Source: Gemmataceae bacterium (GTDB lineage Bacteria > Planctomycetota > Planctomycetia > Gemmatales > Gemmataceae). From it: a stretch of DNA of 64,000 nucleotides. Below, piece after piece: positions 26,073-32,900 of this stretch (position 1 is its first letter; the number at the start of each line of letters is the position of its first letter). The translations under genes were made by a program, and so were the position numbers. The notes beneath the pieces were generated by a model. The model had not been told where the DNA came from. It saw only the letters and a list, made by a program, of their open reading frames with translations, and searched no databases. Location of the stretch: positions 95,659-159,658 of the forward strand of contig SIAQ01000001.1 of NCBI GenBank assembly GCA_009697105.1, given 5' to 3'.

Positions 26073-27296
26073 TTATCGGTCAAGCTCCGCCGCAATAATA
26101 CTCATGCTTCCAAGCACCGCCACCACGTCACTCAGCTGATGCCCTTCGATCAGATACGGAAACACCGCGAAGTGGATGTACGACGGCGGCCGGGTGCGGG
26201 CGCGATACGCCGTGCCGTTGCCATCCGATACGATGTAGAACCCGAGTTCGCCGTTGGGCGATTCGATACAGCCATATACTTCGTCAATGGGCGGCGTCCA
26301 TTGGCGGTTCGGCATGACCAGCTCGAAGTGCTGGATCATGCTTTCGATCGAACGATACACCGCTTGCTGATCGGGCAGTACCGCCTTGCCGTTGATATCC
26401 ACATTCACAGGGCCGGCGGGCAGGTTCTCAATGGCGGCATCGATGATCTTCAGGCTCTCGATCATCTCCTCCATTCGGACCAGGTATCGCGCGTAGCAAT
26501 CGCCGTCGTTGGAACAGACGACTTTGAAAGCATTTTGAAAATCGGGATACGCCAAGTACGGCTCGTCCTTGCGAACGTCCCGCACGACGCCTGACGCCCG
26601 CGCCATCGGGCCGGTGCAGCTTGTGCTGATCGCAAGCTCCTTGGTCAATACGCCGATGCCCTGCGTGCGTTCAACGAAAATGCGATTGCGATTTAGCAGT
26701 CGGCACATGTCGGCGTGCGTCTTCGGGAATTCTTTCACGAAGTTGCGCACCTTGCGAACAAACTCATCCGTCACGTCAAACAGCAATCCACCGACTCTTG
26801 TGTAGCTGGGATGGAACCGCTGCCCGGAGATCGTTTCATAAATGTCGTAGATGACTTCGCGCTGCTGAAAGCCGTAGAGAAACGCCGTGAAAGCGCCTAG
26901 ATCGAGCGCCTGCGCCCCCGTGCAAAGTAGATGATCGCTGATGCGCGAGAGTTCGTTGAGAATCGTGCGGATGTATTTGCAGCGAGGCGTCAACTCGATG
27001 CCCATCAGCTTTTCAACGGTATGATGCCAGGCGATCTCGTTGGCGATCGGCGAGATATAGTTCATGCGATCGACGATGGTGACGTACTGGTTGAAATCGA
27101 GGTCTTCGCCGAGCTTCTCGAAGCCGCTGTGCAGAAAGCCGATGTCGGGCACGGCCTTGACGACCGTTTCGCCGTCGAGCGTGAGGATGAGGCGCAGCGT
27201 CGTATGCGTGGCGGGATGCTGCGGACCGAAGTTGAGGGTCCACAGGTAATCCTGATCGGCGCCTTCCGGCAATGTTTGCATCGCTTCCAGCGGCAT
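26073..27296 (-). CDS. nuoD: NADH-quinone oxidoreductase subunit D
   Basis: 407 residues. The 49-kDa-type subunit, related to the [NiFe]-hydrogenase large subunit, which lines the quinone pocket. Near the N-terminus is the LNFGPQHPATHTTLR motif holding the quinone-site His residues; RTILNELSRISDHLL and CTGPMARASGVVRDVRK follow. The C-terminus (VVAVLGSMSIIAAELDR) keeps the terminal Asp-Arg. It starts seven bases after nuoC ends. Confidence 0.97.
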   Translation of the reverse strand: MPLEAMQTLPEGADQDYLWTLNFGPQHPATHTTLRLILTLDGETVVKAVPDIGFLHSGFEKLGEDLDFNQYVTIVDRMNYISPIANEIAWHHTVEKLMGIELTPRCKYIRTILNELSRISDHLLCTGAQALDLGAFTAFLYGFQQREVIYDIYETISGQRFHPSYTRVGGLLFDVTDEFVRKVRNFVKEFPKTHADMCRLLNRNRIFVERTQGIGVLTKELAISTSCTGPMARASGVVRDVRKDEPYLAYPDFQNAFKVVCSNDGDCYARYLVRMEEMIESLKIIDAAIENLPAGPVNVDINGKAVLPDQQAVYRSIESMIQHFELVMPNRQWTPPIDEVYGCIESPNGELGFYIVSDGNGTAYRARTRPPSYIHFAVFPYLIEGHQLSDVVAVLGSMSIIAAELDR

Positions 27297-27303
27297 GGTA
27301 AGT

Positions 27304-27801
27304 TCAGCTCTCCGCTCGTGTTAGCACCGGAAAATTATGCCGTTCCCCTCGGCCACGCATCGGGTAATCCTTGCGCAATGGAAAACTCGTAAACGCTTCG
27401 GGCATCAGAATTCGTCTAAGATCGGGGTGCCCGTCGAAGACGATGCCGTACATATCGTACACTTCGCGTTCCAGCCAATCAGCACCTTTCCACAGCGAGA
27501 ACGCCGATGCGATCACCAGGTCCGGTTCGTTGAGGAATGTCCGCACGAAAACCCGTTCCGCCGACTGCGTGTTCGCCAGGCCGTAGACCACGCCGAAGCG
27601 GTCGGTGGCGTTTGGGTATTTCAGGTAATCCACCGCTGTCAACTCGAACAACATATCCATACCGTGTTCGTTCTTGAGTGCCGACAGCAAATCGACGCAC
27701 TGCGCAGGCGTGACGTGAATGCGTCTATTGTCGCGAAATTCCGACGTGGTTATGTCGGGGAATTTCGGTTTCAGAGCGTCCACGATGGTATCGAATGCCA
27801 T
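27304..27801 (-). CDS. nuoC: NADH-quinone oxidoreductase subunit C
   Basis: 165 residues from the ATG at 27801; the open frame to 27891 is translation through a family B repeat and is rejected. It has the 30-kDa subunit signature: ELTAVDYL, DWLEREVYDMYGIVFDGHPD and FPLRKDYPMRG. It connects the NADH and quinone modules. It is separate from nuoD, not fused as in E. coli. Confidence 0.95.
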   Translation of the reverse strand: MAFDTIVDALKPKFPDITTSEFRDNRRIHVTPAQCVDLLSALKNEHGMDMLFELTAVDYLKYPNATDRFGVVYGLANTQSAERVFVRTFLNEPDLVIASAFSLWKGADWLEREVYDMYGIVFDGHPDLRRILMPEAFTSFPLRKDYPMRGRGERHNFPVLTRAES

Positions 27802-27818
27802 TGCCAAATCCACGTTCT

Positions 27819-27907
27819 GTTTTGCCGTTCGCCTTTGGCGAGCGCGGACTGTTCGTTTACGATTGCATGACGCCACGTTCGCGCTCGCCAAAGGCGAGCG
27901 GCTAAAC
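27819..27907. repeat. Palindromic repeat between nuoB and nuoC, family B copy 3
   Basis: Imperfect arms around GTTTTGCCGTTCGCCTTTGG and its complement; the right arm's last base falls in the nuoB stop codon. It fills the nuoB-nuoC gap. Confidence 0.9.
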
Positions 27908-28488
27908 TAATTCAAACCAATCCGCCGCGATTTCGAGAAATCGCCCGGCGCCGTCACGATTTCGCCAGGCAGGTCGAGGCGGGGCAGCGGCCCCTTGTGC
28001 TCGGTTCGCGTGCCGAATTCCGTGCCCAGGAGCGTTCCGGTGCTGCGTATCTTCTGCTGCAATTCGATCAGCGCCTGCAACAACTGCTCCGGTCTCGGCG
28101 GGCAACCAGGCACATACATGTCAACCGGAATAAAGCGATCCACGCCTTGCACCACGGCATACGTGTCGAACACGCCGCCGGAGGAGGCACAGGCGCCCAT
28201 CGAGATACACCATTTCGGTTCGGGCATCTGCGTCCAGATACGCTGGAGCACGGGCAGCATCTTCATGACAACTCGGCCGGCGACGATCATCAAGTCGCAC
28301 TGGCGCGGGCTGAAACGCATAACCTCGGCACCGAAACGGGCGATGTCGTGCTTGGACGCCCCGGTCGCCATCAGTTCGATGCCGCAGCACGCGGTCGCAA
28401 ACGGCATGGGCCAAAGGCTGTTCGAGCGCACCCAGTTGGCGAGCGGATCGAGCTTGGCGAGCATCACATCCGGGATCATCAACGCCAT
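27907..28488 (-). CDS. nuoB: NADH-quinone oxidoreductase subunit B
   Basis: 193 residues from the ATG at 28488, which has an AAGGGG site and overlaps the end of nuoA by 10 bp; upstream in-frame codons lie inside nuoA. The cluster N2 ligands are present: the tandem Cys pair in [10 protein letters not shown], plus GACASSGG and [13 protein letters not shown]2 is the last iron-sulfur centre before quinone. The stop lies in a repeat element. Confidence 0.96.
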   Translation of the reverse strand: MALMIPDVMLAKLDPLANWVRSNSLWPMPFATACCGIELMATGASKHDIARFGAEVMRFSPRQCDLMIVAGRVVMKMLPVLQRIWTQMPEPKWCISMGACASSGGVFDTYAVVQGVDRFIPVDMYVPGCPPRPEQLLQALIELQQKIRSTGTLLGTEFGTRTEHKGPLPRLDLPGEIVTAPGDFSKSRRIGLN

Positions 28489-28889
28489 CGGAAGACCCCT
28501 TTTTTCCAGTCGTACAAATATGCAAGGAACAGGAGCGCGATGAATGTCAACACGCAGAGAAATACGGTTGGCTTCAATTCGACCGGAATCATCCAGGTCC
28601 CGTCGAGATTTTTCTGGTAGGCAACCACAGCCCACGGATAGAGGAACAAAAGTTCCACGTCGAATACGAGAAACATGATCGCGACGAGGTAAAACTTGAT
28701 GTCGAAGCGTTGCCTCGCGTCGCCGATCGGGTCCATGCCGGATTCGTAAGGTACGTGCTTGCGGGCGGTGTCACTGCGTGGGCCAAGGTTGTGAGCAATG
28801 ATGAGCGTAGTGACGGCGAAGCCGAGTAGCACGACGAGGTAGAAGAAGATCGGGTAATAGGTCGCGAGATCGAATTCCTGTCCGGCCAT
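28479..28889 (-). CDS. nuoA: NADH-quinone oxidoreductase subunit A
   Basis: 136 residues from the ATG at 28889 (GAGG eight bases upstream; an ATG at 28925 would add 12 residues). Three membrane helices, the conserved loop [19 protein letters not shown] and the second-helix [12 protein letters not shown] motif. First gene of the 14-subunit operon. The 313 bp upstream to trpF must hold the operon promoter, but I could not pick convincing -35/-10 boxes. Confidence 0.96.
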   Translation of the reverse strand: MAGQEFDLATYYPIFFYLVVLLGFAVTTLIIAHNLGPRSDTARKHVPYESGMDPIGDARQRFDIKFYLVAIMFLVFDVELLFLYPWAVVAYQKNLDGTWMIPVELKPTVFLCVLTFIALLFLAYLYDWKKGVFRWR

Positions 28890-29076
28890 CGCCCTAGCCT
28901 CATGCAAGATTGTGCTTATTTTCACGAACTACCGCGAAAAAGAACCCCGACCGAAATCGAGGTGTCGTATGCAACAGCGTTAGTTTACAAACTGAGAGCG
29001 AATGGGCAATGTCGGGTTTTGCTTCAACACGGGGAGGAAACCGCCTACTTGATCCCGAAAAACAACTTAGTCAAAC
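28890..29076 (-). promoter_or_regulatory. Non-coding leader upstream of nuoA (promoter region by position)
   Basis: 187 bp without a credible gene between nuoA and the family A hairpin. Its composition is more A/T-rich than the surrounding genes, as expected of a promoter, but no clear sigma-70 boxes or operator palindrome could be assigned. The call rests on position only. Confidence 0.35.
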
Positions 29077-29170
29077 ACAAGCCCAGTGGGTGAGGTACTC
29101 CGAACCCCTGGGATTCGTCCCTTCAAGCGTTCATCCCAGGGGTTCGGAGTACCTCACCCACTGGGCTTGT
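29077..29170. repeat. Palindromic intergenic repeat, family A copy 2 (perfect 38-bp arms)
   Basis: Arms 29077-29114 and 29133-29170 are exact complements over 38 bp (ACAAGCCCAGTGGGTGAGGT and onward) with an 18-nt loop. It lies between the trpF stop and the nuoA leader and could stop trpF transcription, although no U-tract follows. It shares about 23 bp of each arm with the element at 2802-2882. Confidence 0.95.
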
Positions 29171-29202
29171 ATTGCTTTTCTTTGCTCTTAACGCCGTCAG
29201 TT

Positions 29203-29844
29203 TCACTCCCCCTCCCGCACCGCCTCAATGAACCGTCGCACCAACTCCGCGTCCTTGCGGCCTGGCGATGCCTCCACGCCGCTAGCGACATCGACGGCCC
29301 ACGGGCGCACGACGCGGACTGCTTCGGCGACGTTGTCGGGCGTCAGGCCCCCCGCGAGAATCATCGGCACGCCGGGCTTGAAGTCGGCGAGCAGATGCCA
29401 CGGCGCCGCCCTGCCCGTGCCGCCGTACATACCTGGGACATGCGCATCGACCAGGATGGCGGCAGGCAAGGTGCCTGCGGTACGGCACGATTCGACATAA
29501 GATGAAATTCTTATTAGGCTGTCGGCGTCTTTCACCGCAAACGCCGGAATCCAGCGAAGGTGATCGATGGGCACCGGAGATGTCTGTTCGCCATGAATTT
29601 GCGACGTGCGCACTCCCAACTCTGCGCATCGGCTCTGCACCACGACATGCGGTTCGTTGACAAACAGCGCCACCGGCTCGACGAACACCGGCAGCACGCT
29701 CACGATCGCCCGCGCTGTCGCGGCATCAATGCAGCGCGGCGACTTGGCGTAGAAATTGAGACCGATTGCGTCCGCCCCGAGCATCGCCGCCGACTGCGCG
29801 TCCTCGGGTGTCGTGATGCCGCAGATTTTAACGCGCACACGCAT
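29203..29844 (-). CDS. trpF: Phosphoribosylanthranilate isomerase
   Basis: 213 residues, normal length for the TIM-barrel enzyme that converts N-(5-phosphoribosyl)anthranilate to CdRP in tryptophan synthesis. The catalytic Cys lies in VKICGITTPEDA (residue 8) and the catalytic Asp in ILVDAHVPGMYGGTGRA. The phosphate-binding LAGGLTPDNVAEAV and VDVASGVEASPGRKD motifs complete the signature. No other trp gene is nearby. Its ATG is preceded by GAGAGGG. Confidence 0.95.
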   Translation of the reverse strand: MRVRVKICGITTPEDAQSAAMLGADAIGLNFYAKSPRCIDAATARAIVSVLPVFVEPVALFVNEPHVVVQSRCAELGVRTSQIHGEQTSPVPIDHLRWIPAFAVKDADSLIRISSYVESCRTAGTLPAAILVDAHVPGMYGGTGRAAPWHLLADFKPGVPMILAGGLTPDNVAEAVRVVRPWAVDVASGVEASPGRKDAELVRRFIEAVREGE

Positions 29845-29860
29845 AGGTCCCTCTCATAAT

Positions 29861-29960
29861 CGTAGACATCACGCTCAGCGTTATAGTACGGAGAATTCTG
29901 CAATAATCGCACTTTTCGCATGTTCGATGCGAAAACATCACGCGGAGCGTGATGTCTACG
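29861..29960. repeat. Inverted repeat between trpF and the giant TPR gene
   Basis: Outer arms CGTAGACATCACGCTCAGCG and its near-complement at 29941-29960, with ~60 nt of A/T-rich spacer that has its own small hairpin (TTTTCGCATGTTCGATGCGAAAA-like). Confidence 0.8.
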
Positions 29961-29973
29961 ATATTCGCGTCAC

Positions 29974-32900
29974 TCATTGTGCCGGCGCCTTGGTCGGCTT
30001 CGGCGGAGGAGGCGGTAACGGCGGGAGCTTCGGAAACAACCAACGCCAAACTCGCCAAAGCTTCGTACCGAATGTACCTTGCAACTCCGCCATGCGAGCC
30101 ACGCATAATTGATAACTTTTCGCCATGGCCGGGTCAGGCAGCATCGGCTGGCTGTGCTTGGCCGCATCGTAGAGCAGTTGTCTTGCTTGCGAAAAACCGG
30201 TCTGCGTGTTGGTCGTCGTCCAGAGCAAGGCTTGCGCCATGTAGGAAATCATATGATGGTACGGATCGAACCCGCCCAGGTCGGCGTTTTCAAAGTAACG
30301 CTGCACATGGAGGACGTCGCCCGCCAACGCCTGGTCGAACTTCAGCCAAATCCTGTGGGACGAAGCCGCATGGTCCGGGTTCAGCTTGGTCAGGGCATAG
30401 TCGCTTACTTCATTCGCTTCTTCACGCTGATCGAGCGAACGCATAGCCTTTACCACCGTCAGAAGATTGCCAGGCAGGGCCTTGGGATGCTCTTCCCAAT
30501 CGGACATCCACTCGCACACGCCCTGCCAATCGGCGACGATCGCCAAGGCCACGCCGATCTTCGCCCAGTTCGGCGTGTCGGCACGCAGCGCATCGTCATG
30601 GGCGGCGATCCAATTTTGCAGGCTGGCAGTGTCCTTCGCGTAGGCCAATTCGATGGCATAAGCGGCAATGCAATTCGTGCGTTCCGGTCGCCGCGAGGAC
30701 ATATTCTGAATATCGCTGCCGACGATCCGATCGCCAAGCATCAGCCGCAAACGCACCCAGGCATCGCAAATTTGCGGTCCCAGGTCGAGGAAGCGGTGTA
30801 GCACCTTCTCAGCGTCGCTCGCCCAGCCCGCTTGCCAAAGTAGGTAGAACACGTTATCGATGATCCACGGCATCTTCGTGGAGTGTTTGCAAAGCGTCTC
30901 GAACTCCGCTGGGAACTTTGCTTTCTTGTTCTGAACCACGAGCAATTCGACGCGGCGCCAAGCGATTTCGCCCGGATCGACATGTTTCTCGGTTTTGTCG
31001 AGAAGCGTCTCGGCACGCTTCCATTCGCCGCTGCTCATGTAGATGTAGAAGAGCTGCCAGGCGCCGAAGGCATAGGCCGCCTGAAGATCGATGCCATGCA
31101 GATAGTCGGTGCGCGCCGCCTGCGGATCGCCCAGGTTATGCTTGGCCAGGCCACGCCAGCCGAATCCGATCGGATCACGCGGAGCGATCACCACCATCTG
31201 CTCGGCGACGGTAAGCAGTTCCACCCATTGCTGGGCCCGACTATGCCAATCAGCAAGCTGTTGCCAACCCCAGTAAAACTTCGGATGTTCCTTTAGCAAG
31301 GCACGCAGAGCGGCGAAGCCATTCGCTGTTCGGCCCGAGCAATACATCACCCAGGCGGCGCGTGCCTGCAGGCGAAACTGATCCCGAGGAAACGTCTTCG
31401 ATTGGCATACCTGCCAGGCGCGTTCGTACTGTGCCGCCTGACACAGCAGGTCGATCTTCATCTCCAAAAAACGAATCGATTCCGGTTCGCGTTCCAGGGC
31501 GCGATCGACCACGGCGATACGTTCGGGCAGGTCGTTCGGCAGGTTCGGATTCCACCGCCCCGCGTAGAGAATCGCGAGGTGCAGATTCCAGTTCGGCTGT
31601 TCCATCGCCTCGCGCAACACCTTCTCAGCCGGATCGCGCGCCTCGGCAAGGTCGAAGGCTCGCATGGCCAAATCGAGCGAGTCCGAGAATGGCGAACGGG
31701 TCGCACAAAGCGCCTTCAATTTCTCCAAGGCCGGCGTTTGGTTCTCACGCTTGAGCAGCATCTGAATCTGCCGAGCTTTGACGGCGTCGCCGCTGATATT
31801 CTGTTGCATCGTGGCTAGCGTCGCCTCGGCGCCGGTGAGATCATTGTCGATGAGCTGCTCATCGAACAGGACAAAAGCCGCGAGTTGGTTGCACGGATCC
31901 TTGCGCTGGGCGATCTTGAGGTCCTCGATGCCGGCTTCGCGTTCGCCCAGGCGGATGCGTGCCTCGCCGCGACAGGCCATCGCCCGCGCTGATTGAGGCC
32001 GAACGCGCAGCATCTGATTGGCGGCGTCAAGGTACGCCTTGTGCTGCCCCGTCGCCCAGCACCATTCGACGAGTTGGTTCCAGCCCCATTGGTAGTTGGG
32101 ATCCTCCTTGAGCAGATCGCCCATCTCCCTCTTGGCGCTTTCGAGGTCGCCTTCACCCGCCTTGATCCACGCCAATCGGCCACGAAGGAACAACGGCGGT
32201 TTGCCCTTCCACACAGCAGCGTTGCAGGTTCGCCGTGCGTTTTCGTGCTTCCCAGCCTGCGCGAGGGTTTGCGCTTTCATGTCGTACAGATCGGCGAAAT
32301 GAGGATTGCGCCGAATCGCCTCGTCATAGGCGGCGATGCAATCGTCGATGCGCTTCGCCTCGTCCTTGCTCGACGTGAGTTCGCCCTGCCATTGCAACGC
32401 CTGGCCGAGCCGCATCCACGAATGCGATTCGCCTGAACGCCTTGCGATCCAATTGCGCGCCCAGGAAACGAGTTCGTCATAGTGGTCTAACTGGGCACAC
32501 CACTCGCAGAGTCGGCTCCAGGCGACATCGTGCCGAGGGTTGAGCACCAACGCCTGCCGAGCCTTGGCGATGGCGCCGTCGTAGTCCTGTCGGCGCCACA
32601 GAAACTCGGCGTAGTCGAAATGGGAGAAACTGTCGAGCGGCGCGTGCTGGATCGATTCCTCGAGTATCGCTTTCGCCTTGTCCAGCGACCCCGCACGCTC
32701 GTATCCCTCGGCGAGCATTCGGCGAGCGTCGGGCCACGACGGCGCAAGCTCGACGGCACGCTGCAGGGCCGTCATCTCCGATTCGGCATCGTTGTTCGCA
32801 CGATAGGCGTCGGCGAGGTCCAGCCAAATCCCAGGCAGATGGGGGAAACGCTGGACTTGTTTCTGCGCATAGCTTAGCGCTTCGCCAGCCCGTTCAAGAG

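Noticed and set aside
27802..27891. N-terminal extension of nuoC
   Set aside because: It translates through a family B palindrome and has no similarity to NuoC.
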